Positions 1 through 10,430 of a stretch of 64,000 nt of DNA are shown here, one piece after another. The position numbers were made by a program, and so were the translations under genes. The stretch is from the NCBI RefSeq assembly GCF_009720865.1, contig NZ_WNLA01000001.1, forward strand, positions 930,001 through 994,000, written 5' to 3'. The notes under the pieces are model-generated. The model saw nothing but the letters and a program-made list of their open reading frames with translations. It was not told the DNA's origin and did no database searches. The first letter of the stretch is position 1. Each line of letters opens with the position of its first letter. Source of the DNA: Pseudoduganella ginsengisoli (GTDB lineage Bacteria; Pseudomonadota; Gammaproteobacteria; Burkholderiales; Burkholderiaceae_D).

Positions 1-192
1 CGCGTTCAGGCTGGCCTGGATGTCAGGGAACGCTGGCAGGTAGGCATCGATGGAAAAAGGGCCCAGCATCGACAAGGACGCCAGCACGAAGGCTAATGCG
101 ACTCTGGGAAGCGGCTTGTGGTGGCTGGGTGCGGGCGGCGGGACTTTGACGTCATCGCCGGAAGGTGTGCTGGAGGGGGAGTCTGGGAACAT
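1..192 (-). CDS. Bcr/CflA-type MFS drug transporter, N-terminal part only
   Basis: Partial gene cut by the left edge of the window; only the first 64 residues are present. After a polar, proline-rich N-terminal tail comes a first membrane helix leading into GPFSIDAYLPAFPDI. The FSxDxYLPA pattern at the end of TM1 is characteristic of the Bcr/CflA subfamily of 12-TM proton-driven drug exporters. The start ATG is at 190-192. It lies about 50 bp downstream of the methyltransferase gene on the same strand. Which compounds it exports cannot be told. Confidence 0.8.
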   Translation of the reverse strand, partial: MFPDSPSSTPSGDDVKVPPPAPSHHKPLPRVALAFVLASLSMLGPFSIDAYLPAFPDIQASLNA

Positions 193-207
193 CAGGGATT
201 CCTCATT

Positions 208-229
208 GGGGCCGCCAACACGCGGCCCC
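208..229. terminator. GC-rich hairpin between the methyltransferase and the MFS gene
   Basis: Perfect 8-bp inverted repeat GGGGCCGC / GCGGCCCC with a 6-nt loop, in the 50-bp gap between two minus-strand genes. There is no T-run, so it may be a weak or Rho-assisted terminator or an mRNA stability element. Confidence 0.35.
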
Positions 230-242
230 TGGTCATACAGCG

Positions 243-1445
243 TTATGCTTTCGGCTTCGCTTCTTCGCGGCGGTTGAAACCGGCCACCATATCAAAGCGG
301 AACAGGCGGCACTCCAGCGCGCCGTTGAAGAATGGCGTCTTGCGCGCTTCCTTCAAACGCAGCAGCTTCGGCAAGCCCAGATCCGCCGTGAACAGGAATG
401 CCGTCCACCCGGCAAAGCGCTGCTTCAGCGTCGTGCCGAAAGCCGAATAGAACGACTTCGCCAATTCATCTTCACCCATCGAACTGTCGCCACGCACGCC
501 GATACGCTCGCCATACGGCGGGTTGGTCAACATGATGCCCGGCGTGCTGGTGGGCGCCTGCACTTGCTGCGCTTCGATCTGCTTCAACGGCACCTCGAAC
601 AGGATACCGGCGCTGCGCAAGTTATGGCGCGTCATTGCCACCATGTCGCCGGAAATATCGGAACCAAAAATGGTCGGCTCGGCAGGCAGCGGATTGGGCT
701 TGATCGCGGTTTTCATGTCCATCCACGGCTGCGGATCGAAGTCATGGAATTTCTCGAACGCGAAGCGGCGGCGCGCGCCCGGCGGAATGCCCTGCACCAT
801 TTGCGCAGCTTCGCACAGGATGGTGCCGGAACCGCACATCGGATCGAACAGCGGCACGCCCGGCTTCCAGCCCGACACGCGCAACAAGCCGGCGGCCAGG
901 TTTTCACGCAGCGGCGCGTCGCCCGTCTCATCGCGCCAGCCGCGCTTGAACAGTGCTTCGCCGGAGGTGTCCAGGTAAACGATGTACTGGTGCTGGTCCA
1001 GGAAGCCGACAATGCGCATGTCCGGTTCGCGCGTATTGACGGAAGGACGGCGGCCATACATGTCACGGAAGCGGTCGCAGATCGCATCCTTGATTTTCAA
1101 GGTCGTGAATTCCAGGCTTTTCAGCGGCGACTTCACGGCCGTGATATCCACGCGGATCGTATGGTCGGTACCGAACCACTCTTCCCACGGCTGTTCCAGG
1201 GTCAGGTCGTAGATATCGTTTTCATTCTTGTAGCCGCCCGCCGCCATGCGCATCAGCACGCGCGACGCAATGCGCGAATGCAGGTTGACGCGGTACGAAT
1301 CTTCCAGCGTACCGGAGCAGTGCACACCGCCCGGCACCTGGTTGTGCACTTTCAGCGTGCTGCCAGGCAGTTGGGCGATTTCGCCCAGTTCTTCGGCCAA
1401 TGCCGCTTCCATGCCGCGCGGGCATGGGCAAAAATAGGAAGCCAT
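243..1445 (-). CDS. rlmL: THUMP-domain class I SAM-dependent RNA methyltransferase (RlmL N-terminal-half type)
   Basis: Encodes 400 residues. An N-terminal ferredoxin-like/THUMP RNA-binding part (about 1-165) is followed by a Rossmann methyltransferase domain with SAM motif DPMCGSGT (201-208) and catalytic NPPYGER (308-314), typical of N2-guanine methyltransferases. E. coli RlmL is about 700 residues because it is fused to RlmK. This protein has only the RlmL-like half, the usual form in betaproteobacteria. It is expected to methylate 23S rRNA (m2G2445), but the exact target is inferred. An AAAGG Shine-Dalgarno lies shortly upstream of the ATG. Confidence 0.85.
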   Translation of the reverse strand: MASYFCPCPRGMEAALAEELGEIAQLPGSTLKVHNQVPGGVHCSGTLEDSYRVNLHSRIASRVLMRMAAGGYKNENDIYDLTLEQPWEEWFGTDHTIRVDITAVKSPLKSLEFTTLKIKDAICDRFRDMYGRRPSVNTREPDMRIVGFLDQHQYIVYLDTSGEALFKRGWRDETGDAPLRENLAAGLLRVSGWKPGVPLFDPMCGSGTILCEAAQMVQGIPPGARRRFAFEKFHDFDPQPWMDMKTAIKPNPLPAEPTIFGSDISGDMVAMTRHNLRSAGILFEVPLKQIEAQQVQAPTSTPGIMLTNPPYGERIGVRGDSSMGEDELAKSFYSAFGTTLKQRFAGWTAFLFTADLGLPKLLRLKEARKTPFFNGALECRLFRFDMVAGFNRREEAKPKA

Positions 1446-1506
1446 AGGGGTACCTTTTATCCGTTAAATTAAAAATCAAAATGGGGCCGAAGCCCCATTG
1501 TTTGCA

Positions 1507-1932
1507 TCAGAAGGGCCGCACAATCACCAGTATCACAATGCCAATCAGCAGAAATACCGGCACTTCGTTAAACACGCGGAACCAGGTGTGGCTGCGCTGG
1601 TTCTTGCCCATCTCGAATTTCTTCAGCAAGCTGCCGCACGCGTGCGAATAGCCAATGGCCAGCGCGGCCAGCGCCAGTTTCACGTGCAGCCAGAGCGGCA
1701 TCGCGCCACCGTTGGCGAGGTACCAGTCCCACAGCAACCACGCACCCAGTCCCACAGCCGGAATCGACAGCATCATCATGAAGCGGTACAGCTTGCGCGC
1801 CATCAGCAGCAACCGTTCGGTGGCCACGGTTTCTTTTTCCATCGCCAGATTCACGAAAATGCGCGGCAAATAAAACATGCCGGCAAACCAGGAAATCACA
1901 AAGACGACGTGAAAAGCTTTTACCCACAACAT
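1507..1932 (-). CDS. hemJ: HemJ-type protoporphyrinogen IX oxidase (CopD/UPF0093 membrane protein)
   Basis: Small 141-residue integral membrane protein with four predicted helices. It opens with MLWVKAFHVVFVISWFAGM, whose early His lies in TM1, and has LYLPRIF-like and LYRFMM segments typical of HemJ. HemJ oxidises protoporphyrinogen IX to protoporphyrin IX in haem synthesis in bacteria lacking HemG/HemY. The length matches the family. It lies between proA and the methyltransferase on the same strand. The call rests on family resemblance; CopD-like proteins of similar size are the main alternative. Confidence 0.8.
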   Translation of the reverse strand: MLWVKAFHVVFVISWFAGMFYLPRIFVNLAMEKETVATERLLLMARKLYRFMMMLSIPAVGLGAWLLWDWYLANGGAMPLWLHVKLALAALAIGYSHACGSLLKKFEMGKNQRSHTWFRVFNEVPVFLLIGIVILVIVRPF

Positions 1933-1946
1933 GAGTTTTGAATCCC

Positions 1947-3212
1947 TTATTTGCGAACTTCACCGTGGCCGAACACCACGTATTTCAACGACGTCAAGCC
2001 TTCCAGGCCAACCGGGCCGCGTGCATGCAGCTTGTCGTTGGAAATGCCGATTTCCGCACCGAGGCCATATTCAAAGCCATCGGCAAAGCGCGTCGATGCA
2101 TTGACCATGACGGACGACGAATCCACTTCGCGCAGGAAGCGCAGCGCATCCGTATAGTCTTCCGTCACGATGGCTTCCGTATGCTTGGACGACCACGTGT
2201 TGATGTGGTCAATCGCTTCATCGAGGCTGCCCACGACTTTCACGGCGAGGATCGCGGCCAGGTATTCGGTGGCCCAATCCTCTTCCGTCGCTTGCGCCAG
2301 GTGCGCATAGCCAGCCAGGATCGCATGCGCTTCCGCATCGGCGCGCAATTCCACTTCCTTGGCCGCGTACAGCTTGGCCAGTTCCGGCAACACTTGCGGC
2401 GCAATCGCACGGTGCACCAGCAAGGTTTCCATCGTATTGCACGTGCCATAGCGGTGGCATTTCGCATTGAACGCGATATCCAGCGCTTTCTGCATATCGG
2501 CCTTGGCATCGATATACACGTGGCAAATGCCATCGAGGTGCTTGATCATCGGCACCGTGGCTTCTTCCATCAGGCGCGCAATCAAACCCTTGCCGCCGCG
2601 CGGCACGATCACGTCCACGTATTGCGGCATCGTGATCAGCGCGCCAACGGCAGCGCGGTCCGTCGTATCGACCACTTGCACGCCGTCTTCCGGCAAGCCG
2701 GCGCCGGCCAGTCCTTCTTTGACCAATTTCGCCAGCGCGCGGTTGCAGTGGATGGCTTCCGAACCGCCGCGCAGGATCGTCGCGTTACCGCTCTTGATGC
2801 ACAGGCCGGCCGCGTCCACCGTCACATTCGGACGGGCCTCGTAAATAATGCCGATCACGCCCAGCGGCACACGCATTTGTCCGACCTGGATGCCGGTCGG
2901 GCGGAATTTCATGTTCGAGATTTCACCAATCGGGTCCGGCAGCGCAACGATCTGGCGCAAGCCTTCCACCATGGTTTTAATGGCGGAATCCGACAGCGCC
3001 AGGCGGTCCAGCATGGCCGGGGCCAGGCCGTTTGCCTTGGCCGCTTCCAGGTCTTGCTGGTTGGCGGCGCGCAATGCGTCCGCTTCGCGTTCGATCGCAT
3101 CGGCGATCAGCAGCAGCGCGCGGTTGCGCTGCGCGGAATCGGCGCGGGCCATGGCGCGCGATGCGACGCGTGCCTGCTTGCCCACTTGTTCCATGTACTG
3201 CTTGATATCCAT
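1947..3212 (-). CDS. proA: Glutamate-5-semialdehyde dehydrogenase (gamma-glutamyl phosphate reductase)
   Basis: Second step of proline synthesis: NADPH-dependent reduction of gamma-glutamyl phosphate to glutamate-5-semialdehyde. The protein has about 421 residues, the normal ProA length. The aldehyde-dehydrogenase fold is clear, with cofactor region [16 protein letters not shown] and the catalytic cysteine in [14 protein letters not shown] (about residue 258). Two in-frame ATGs occur, at 3218 and 3212. GAGGA directly abuts the first but is 6 nt from the second, so the MDIKQ start at 3212 is preferred. It follows holA by about 15 bp, probably in one transcript; proB is not in the window. Confidence 0.95.
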   Translation of the reverse strand: MDIKQYMEQVGKQARVASRAMARADSAQRNRALLLIADAIEREADALRAANQQDLEAAKANGLAPAMLDRLALSDSAIKTMVEGLRQIVALPDPIGEISNMKFRPTGIQVGQMRVPLGVIGIIYEARPNVTVDAAGLCIKSGNATILRGGSEAIHCNRALAKLVKEGLAGAGLPEDGVQVVDTTDRAAVGALITMPQYVDVIVPRGGKGLIARLMEEATVPMIKHLDGICHVYIDAKADMQKALDIAFNAKCHRYGTCNTMETLLVHRAIAPQVLPELAKLYAAKEVELRADAEAHAILAGYAHLAQATEEDWATEYLAAILAVKVVGSLDEAIDHINTWSSKHTEAIVTEDYTDALRFLREVDSSSVMVNASTRFADGFEYGLGAEIGISNDKLHARGPVGLEGLTSLKYVVFGHGEVRK

Positions 3213-3228
3213 TTCCATTCCTCAGTCG

Positions 3229-4245
3229 TCAACCACGTGCAACTCTTAGCGCCAATTGCAGCATCGCGTCCCAGTGGTCGCCCGCATAGGCTTTGGCGCG
3301 CAAGCCTTTGATCATCTTGTCGATCTGCGCTGCTTCCTGCATCGCCCCTTCCAGGGTTGCCAAAGAAATACGGCGCAGCGCAGGCTCCATCATGCGCTCC
3401 TTCGGCCCCCAGATGCGGTACTCCTTGAGCAGCGCTCCCTGTGGCCGGCCTTGCGCCATGCCTGCCTTTAATTTTAGCAGCGTACGGATTTCCTCGGAGA
3501 CAGCCCACAAAACCAGCGGCAAAGCTTCGCCTTCGCCCTTGAGCCCTTCGAGCATACGCACCAGCCGCGCGGGATCGCCGGACAGCATGGCTTCGCTGAG
3601 TTTGAACACGTCGTAACGCGCCACATTGAGCACGGCATCGTGTACCTGCTCATAAGTGAGCTTGCCAGGTTCATGCAGCAAGCCCAGTTTTTGAATTTCC
3701 TGGTGCGCCGCCAGCAAATTGCCTTCCACACGGTCGGCAATGAAATCAATGCTCTGGCGGTCGGCGCCCTGCCCCTGGGCGGCCAGGCGCGAGCCTATCC
3801 ACCCGGGCAATTGCGCCCGCTCGACATTCGGGATGTCGATATACACGGCAGTCTGCTGCAACGCCGCCACCCAGGCGGCTTTTTGCGTCTGCCAGTCCAG
3901 CTTCGGCAACGTGATCAATGTCAGGTTGTCCGGGCTGAGGTCTTTCACGTAATTTTGCAGCGCCGCGCCGCCATCCTTGCCCGGCTTGCCGGACGGGATG
4001 CGCAGCTCGATCAGTTTTTTATCGCCAAACAGCGACAGCGCCTGGTTGGCCGCCAGCAGCTCGCCCCATTTGAAGCTGCGCTCGACGGTCAGCACGTCGC
4101 GCTCGGAATAGCCCTGTGCACGGGCCGCGCGGCGGATCTTGTCCGCCGCTTCCAGCGCCAGCAAATGCTCGTCGCTGGTGATCACGTACAGGGGCGCCAG
4201 AGTTTTCGCGACGTGCGCATCCAGCGCTTCCAGCCTTAATTGCAT
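3229..4245 (-). CDS. holA: DNA polymerase III delta subunit (clamp-loader wrench)
   Basis: 338 residues, usual HolA length. It opens MQLRLEALDAHVAKTLAPLYVITSDEHLLALEAADKIR-like, the delta-subunit signature in which YVITSDE occupies the degenerate Walker region. HolA opens the beta sliding clamp as part of the gamma complex. It sits directly downstream of lptE, an order (leuS-lptE-holA-proA) common in proteobacteria. The start at 4245 gives the full family N-terminus. A second copy of the first about 32 bp of the gene lies 92 bp upstream (see the repeat and finding). Confidence 0.95.
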   Translation of the reverse strand: MQLRLEALDAHVAKTLAPLYVITSDEHLLALEAADKIRRAARAQGYSERDVLTVERSFKWGELLAANQALSLFGDKKLIELRIPSGKPGKDGGAALQNYVKDLSPDNLTLITLPKLDWQTQKAAWVAALQQTAVYIDIPNVERAQLPGWIGSRLAAQGQGADRQSIDFIADRVEGNLLAAHQEIQKLGLLHEPGKLTYEQVHDAVLNVARYDVFKLSEAMLSGDPARLVRMLEGLKGEGEALPLVLWAVSEEIRTLLKLKAGMAQGRPQGALLKEYRIWGPKERMMEPALRRISLATLEGAMQEAAQIDKMIKGLRAKAYAGDHWDAMLQLALRVARG

Positions 4246-4337
4246 TGCACTTGCCTCATGATTCCCAAGGCGCCGCTAAATGCGAGCCATAGTCCATCAG
4301 CTTCATGCGCATCCAGCGCTTCCAGCCTTAACTGCAT
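4214..4337 (-). repeat. 32-bp direct repeat duplicating the holA start, creating a 33-codon upstream ORF
   Basis: Positions 4214-4245 (the holA start) and 4306-4337 match at 31 of 32 bases. The upstream copy starts with ATG one base after the lptE stop, reads the same MQLRLEALDAH, then diverges and stops at a TAA overlapping the real holA ATG. This looks like a local duplication that moved holA away from lptE while leaving a coupled leader ORF. Confidence 0.8.
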
Positions 4338-4338
4338 G

Positions 4339-5040
4339 TCACTCCCTTGGCGCCGTCACTGGCACGGCAGGCGCCAGCGACAAAGCCGCCACCGGCTTGA
4401 TGGCCGCCATGCGGCGCATCATTTGCTGCACCAGGTCCGTCTGCATGTCTTTGTACAGCAGCGCTTCTTCCTGCTCTTTCGCCAGCAATTGCGTTTCATT
4501 GAACGTAATCGGGCGGTTCAGCGAGATTTGCGTGGGCGCCAGCAACTCGTTGCCCAGCCGGTCGCGCACACGGAACACAATGTTATATGCGAGTAAGTAC
4601 TCACGCACACGGCCATTGCTGTTCAGCGACAAGATGGATTTCGTGCGGGTCTTCTCGGGATCGGTCAACACTTCAATCACGCCATCGGCCAGCTTGGGGT
4701 CGTTGACGACCTCGGTGCTGCCATTGGCGCGGATGTTGCGTTTCAAGTCGATCGCCAATGGCGACGATTCCGGCAAGCCCACGTACATGGTCGGGAATGG
4801 CAGCCGGTAATGGCCGCCATCGCCGCGCAAGTGGAAGCCGCAGGCCGTCAACGAGCCGGCCAGTGCAGCGGCCAGCATGAACTTAGCCACGGCGCGGCGG
4901 CCATGCCCCGACGCACGCGCCTCCCCGTCACCCTCGCGCACGCGAGGGTCCATGCTGCGCAGGCCCGCACGCGGCGTATGGATTCCCGCCTGCGCGGGAA
5001 TGACGAATAATTGGTGGCGGTTGTCGGAAAACTTTGCCAT
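4339..5040 (-). CDS. lptE: LPS-assembly lipoprotein LptE with an in-frame palindromic insertion near its start
   Basis: The mature part begins at lipobox LTAC followed by GFHLRG, the typical start of betaproteobacterial LptE. The protein plugs the LptD barrel during LPS insertion into the outer membrane. The open frame begins at ATG 5040, 2 nt after the leuS stop, which fits translational coupling. However, residues 8 to about 50 (VIPAQAGIH...MDPRVREGD) are translated from a REP/BIME-like palindrome pair, so a lipoprotein signal cannot start there in the usual way. An internal GTG gives VAKFMLAAALAGSLTAC, a conventional short signal peptide. MAKF at the outer start and VAKF at the inner start look like a duplicated beginning. 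The inner start is more likely to give the functional protein. Gene identity is secure; the start is not. Confidence 0.88.
   Translation of the reverse strand: MAKFSDNRHQLFVIPAQAGIHTPRAGLRSMDPRVREGDGEARASGHGRRAVAKFMLAAALAGSLTACGFHLRGDGGHYRLPFPTMYVGLPESSPLAIDLKRNIRANGSTEVVNDPKLADGVIEVLTDPEKTRTKSILSLNSNGRVREYLLAYNIVFRVRDRLGNELLAPTQISLNRPITFNETQLLAKEQEEALLYKDMQTDLVQQMMRRMAAIKPVAALSLAPAVPVTAPRE
4927..5004. repeat. Inverted pair of 26-bp REP-like palindromes (BIME-like)
   Basis: Two 26-bp units of consensus GTCAyyCyCGCGC-wsGCGrGrrTCCA face each other: 4927-4952 on the plus strand (9-bp stem ACCCTCGCG/CGCGAGGGT) and 4979-5004 on the minus strand (8-bp stem ATTCCCGC/GCGGGAAT). They are separated by a 26-bp GC-rich spacer. 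A third unit of the same length lies at 54079-54104. The sequence encodes the familiar 'VIPAQAGIH' peptide when read through. Confidence 0.85.
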
Positions 5041-5042
5041 TG

Positions 5043-7736
<2,694 letters not shown>

Positions 7737-7796
7737 TCATTATACTGGTTCGCGCACTTTGTTAGCATGTAGCGTCGATGTAGCGTCATATAGCGG

Positions 7797-8543
7797 ATGT
7801 ACTACGAAGAACTTTCCCCTTCCCCGGCCTTGCGCCCGTATGTGGCTTGCCTGTGGCGCAGCGCGTCTGCAGGCGCTCCGGCAGGGGCTTCGCACCGGGT
7901 ATTGCCGGACAATTGCATTGATATCCTGTGGCAGGATGCCGGGCGGGCGGCATTTGCGGTGGGCATGATGACGCGGGCCATCCACGTGCCGCTGGGTTTG
8001 CCGGTCCGGACTGTGGCGGTGCGCTTTCGGCCGGGTGCGGCGGGGCTGTTTCTTGGCGTGCCGCTGCATGAATTGACGGACCTGGATGTGGCGGTAACGG
8101 AATTCCGCGCATTGGGCGACGTCGGGCGTTTGTCGGACCAATTGTGGCTGGATGGCATCGGCGATGCGGGGCGGCTGCGGCTGATCGAGCAGCATTTATT
8201 ATCCCGATTGCAATACATTGCACCGGCCGGCGCGCTGGTCGGCGCTGCGCTGGCGGCGCTCGACCACAGCGGCGGCGCACTGCGCATCGAGTCATTGGTT
8301 GAGCAACTAGGCGTATCGCGCCAGCACCTGGCGGCGCAATTCCGCACCCACGTGGGCTTATCGCCCAAACTGTACGCCCGTATCCAGCGCTTCCGCCGCG
8401 CTACCGATCTGCTGAAGCAACCCAGCCCTGCCACCGTCGATTGGGCGCAACTGGCGCTGGATTGCGGCTATTTCGACCAGTCGCACTTAATCAATGACTT
8501 CCGCGAGTTTGCGGACTGTACGCCGGAAAGCTTTGGCCGGTAA
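7797..8543 (+). CDS. AraC-family transcriptional regulator
   Basis: 248 residues. The N-terminal part (about 1-130: MYYEELSPSPALRPYVACLW, then LPDNCIDILW) matches the sensor domain found in many small AraC proteins (DUF6597 type). The C-terminal part carries the double helix-turn-helix: ESLVEQLGVSRQHLAAQFR, then WAQLALDCGYFDQSHLINDFREF. It is transcribed divergently from leuS and lies upstream of a VOC protein across a gap holding a small inverted-repeat element. The ligand and targets are unknown. Confidence 0.88.
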   Translation: MYYEELSPSPALRPYVACLWRSASAGAPAGASHRVLPDNCIDILWQDAGRAAFAVGMMTRAIHVPLGLPVRTVAVRFRPGAAGLFLGVPLHELTDLDVAVTEFRALGDVGRLSDQLWLDGIGDAGRLRLIEQHLLSRLQYIAPAGALVGAALAALDHSGGALRIESLVEQLGVSRQHLAAQFRTHVGLSPKLYARIQRFRRATDLLKQPSPATVDWAQLALDCGYFDQSHLINDFREFADCTPESFGR

Positions 8544-8562
8544 GGGCAGTCCCCTCTCCTGG

Positions 8563-8699
8563 CCTGTCGGGCGAACTGTCTGGAAAGCTGCCTGTTTCCA
8601 TCTGCTTCATACTTTTCCCGTCTGGATTTTTAATCACCAGGCCAATTCCAACCAAAGCAGACAACTTCAGAAGCTACTCCAGACAGTTTGCCAGACAGG
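8563..8699. mobile_element. 137-bp MITE-like element with 22-bp terminal inverted repeats
   Basis: Left end CCTGTCGGGCGAACTGTCTG (8563-8582, continuing GA to 8584) and right end 8678-8699 are inverted repeats matching at 20 of 22 positions around about 93 bp of non-coding sequence. It sits between the AraC and VOC genes. No transposase frame is present and I did not see a clear target-site duplication. Confidence 0.6.
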
Positions 8700-8803
8700 T
8701 CGTGGGCGCCCCTCCCCTCTGCTCGCCGCTTTCCATTTTTCCAATCATTCCCGCCTGTGCCATGGCATCATTTCTCCATTCACCCACACCACTGGAGACA
8801 CCC

Positions 8804-9169
8804 ATGATCAAAGGCTTGCGCACCGTGAAATACCCCGTCCGCGACCTGGCCAAAGCCAAGGCCTGGTACACGGAAGTATTCGGCACGGCGCCTTATTTCG
8901 ACCAGCCGTTCTACGTCGGCTTTGCCATCGGCGGATTCGAATTAGGCTTGGTGCCGGACGGCGAGCCCGGTACGGCAGGCTGCTGTGCGTACTGGGGCGT
9001 CGACAACATTGAAGCGGAAGTCGAGCGCATCGTCGGGCTGGGCGCTTCCGTGCATGCGGCCATTCAAGATGTCGGCGAAGGCATCAAAGTGGCGGAACTG
9101 GCCGATCCGTTTGGCAATCTGGTCGGGCTGATTTACAACCCGCTGTTCAAAGTGGAAGATGTGCGCTAA
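8804..9169 (+). CDS. VOC-family (glyoxalase/bleomycin-resistance fold) protein
   Basis: 121 residues, one VOC module of two beta-alpha-beta-beta-beta units: KYPVRDLAKAKAWYTEVFG at the N-terminus, ELADPFGNLVGLIYNP at the C-terminus. Start ATG 8804 is chosen because CTGGAGA lies just upstream and the fold begins immediately; an extended frame upstream has no support. Such proteins are often metal-dependent lyases or dioxygenases, or small-molecule binders; the substrate is unknown. Its stop overlaps the convergent membrane-protein gene by 4 bp. Confidence 0.85.
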   Translation: MIKGLRTVKYPVRDLAKAKAWYTEVFGTAPYFDQPFYVGFAIGGFELGLVPDGEPGTAGCCAYWGVDNIEAEVERIVGLGASVHAAIQDVGEGIKVAELADPFGNLVGLIYNPLFKVEDVR

Positions 9170-9567
9170 CAGACCCACACGCCGGCGGAAATGAATCCAA
9201 CGATTCCCGCCGGAATATCGAGCACGAACGACAGGACGGTTCCTGTCGCAGAATATTTCAACACCCGGGCCCGATCCCGCAGGGTCCAGTCGTAAAACGG
9301 TGCAATGACCACGCCCCACTCCAGTATGCGCACTGGAATCAGGAAGATATAAACACCTAGCGGATTAATGGACATTGCCGTCATGGTTGCGTAAAAGACA
9401 GCCCCCACCACCATTCCTACCAGCGTGCGGATGCCGCCCAGCAGCCACACATTGACGCGCTTCCCATACCACGCGTTGAGAAAACGGGCGCCGGCGGTAT
9501 ATCCAACAAATTTAATCGCGACAAACGCTGCGTAACCCAGCTCTGGATGTGCTGCACCTGCTGGCAT
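9166..9567 (-). CDS. Small membrane protein of unknown function
   Basis: 133 residues from ATG 9567, which has GGAGTAAGGGAC just upstream. A TTG at 9591 would add eight residues but lacks a ribosome site. Four hydrophobic segments are visible: around YAAFVAIKFVGYTAG, LLGGIRTLVGMVVGAVFYA, VYIFLIPVRILEWGVVIAPF, and a C-terminal one ending GIVGFISAGVWVC. I do not recognise a family. It is convergent with the VOC gene, overlapping by 4 bp. Confidence 0.65.
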   Translation of the reverse strand: MPAGAAHPELGYAAFVAIKFVGYTAGARFLNAWYGKRVNVWLLGGIRTLVGMVVGAVFYATMTAMSINPLGVYIFLIPVRILEWGVVIAPFYDWTLRDRARVLKYSATGTVLSFVLDIPAGIVGFISAGVWVC

Positions 9568-9660
9568 GTCCCTTACTCCGTGTTCGTTCAACTAAGATTC
9601 ATGACCGGCTGGTTATATCGCACTTCTGTCGGGAGTCAACTTCAACCAATCCTCGCCTGA

Positions 9661-10083
9661 TCAGCTCTTTCCCTCCGGTGAGACCAGGAAAACCGCAGTG
9701 ATAGGCGTAAATCGCTGCACTGCGTCGGGCTCAAAATCACCATGCCACCGTATATGCATTTCGGTATGCACAATTTTTCCTTTCAGGCGGAATACCATCA
9801 GCATTTCGGCGTCATCAGTGGACTCGTCTTTAATCTCGTTCTGACATTCGACTCCGCTCAGCGTCAAATGTCCACACACCTCCTCCTTCGACTCGTACGG
9901 CCCAAACAGAAAAAACTCATCCCACTGGAATTTGGTCAGCTTAGCCAATTCAATTTTTTCGGCCTTCCTATCGCGCAACTCGTGCTTCAATGCCCAGCTA
10001 ACTTCGCCGCTTTTCAAGTATCGATATGCCTCACCACAACCGGCCGTTGCAAGCATGAAGAGCAATGCCATCACCTTCCACAT
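9661..10083 (-). CDS. Putative lipoprotein of unknown function
   Basis: 140 residues from ATG 10083, preceded by AGAGGTG at good spacing. A GTG two codons earlier is less likely. The N-terminus MWKVMALLFMLATAGCGEAY is a short signal peptide with lipobox ATAGC. The rest is soluble and charged, with two more cysteines (EEVCGHL, GVECQNE) that could form a disulfide. No family recognised. Base composition is lower in GC than the neighbouring genes, which hints at acquired DNA. Confidence 0.65.
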   Translation of the reverse strand: MWKVMALLFMLATAGCGEAYRYLKSGEVSWALKHELRDRKAEKIELAKLTKFQWDEFFLFGPYESKEEVCGHLTLSGVECQNEIKDESTDDAEMLMVFRLKGKIVHTEMHIRWHGDFEPDAVQRFTPITAVFLVSPEGKS

Positions 10084-10168
10084 AGGCACCTCTAATTAGC
10101 AAAACAACCACAAATTAGCACATCCAGCTTTATCAGCCAAATCTTCAGACCCGTGTTAATATACGATT

Positions 10169-10188
10169 CATATACACAACATATACAC
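10169..10188 (+). promoter_or_regulatory. Direct repeat CATATACAC x2 upstream of the ParD-like gene
   Basis: CATATACAC occurs at 10169-10177 and 10180-10188, one helical turn (11 bp) apart, in an AT-rich stretch 12-31 bp before the ParD-like ATG. It may be promoter DNA, an antitoxin-type autoregulatory site, or both. No Shine-Dalgarno is visible before the ATG, so the message could be leaderless. Confidence 0.4.
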
Positions 10189-10199
10189 TTTATATAGCC

Positions 10200-10430
10200 A
10201 TGGGCATCGTAAAAATCTCCGACCAGATGCATGAAAACCTGCGCGTTGCGAGTACGGCGCTGAACCGTTCGATCAATGCGCAGGCCGAGCACTGGCTGCG
10301 TATCGGCTTGCTGGCCGAAACCAATCCTGATTTGCGCTACAGCGACATTTGCCAAATGTTGATGCGCACCGCCGCCAACGAAGGCGGCCTCACGCTGGCA
10401 GACGCCATGGCGGGAGGCGTGCATGCGTAA
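10200..10430 (+). CDS. ParD-like antitoxin-family protein
   Basis: 76 residues. It begins MGIVKISDQMHENLRVASTA, followed by NRSINAQAEHWLRIGLLAE. This is the ribbon-helix-helix style of ParD-like proteins, with the SINAQAEHW core. No ParE toxin follows. Instead it overlaps the methionine aminopeptidase gene by 8 bp, a pairing seen in other proteobacteria. Whether it represses its own operon or acts on the aminopeptidase is not known. Confidence 0.75.
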   Translation: MGIVKISDQMHENLRVASTALNRSINAQAEHWLRIGLLAETNPDLRYSDICQMLMRTAANEGGLTLADAMAGGVHA

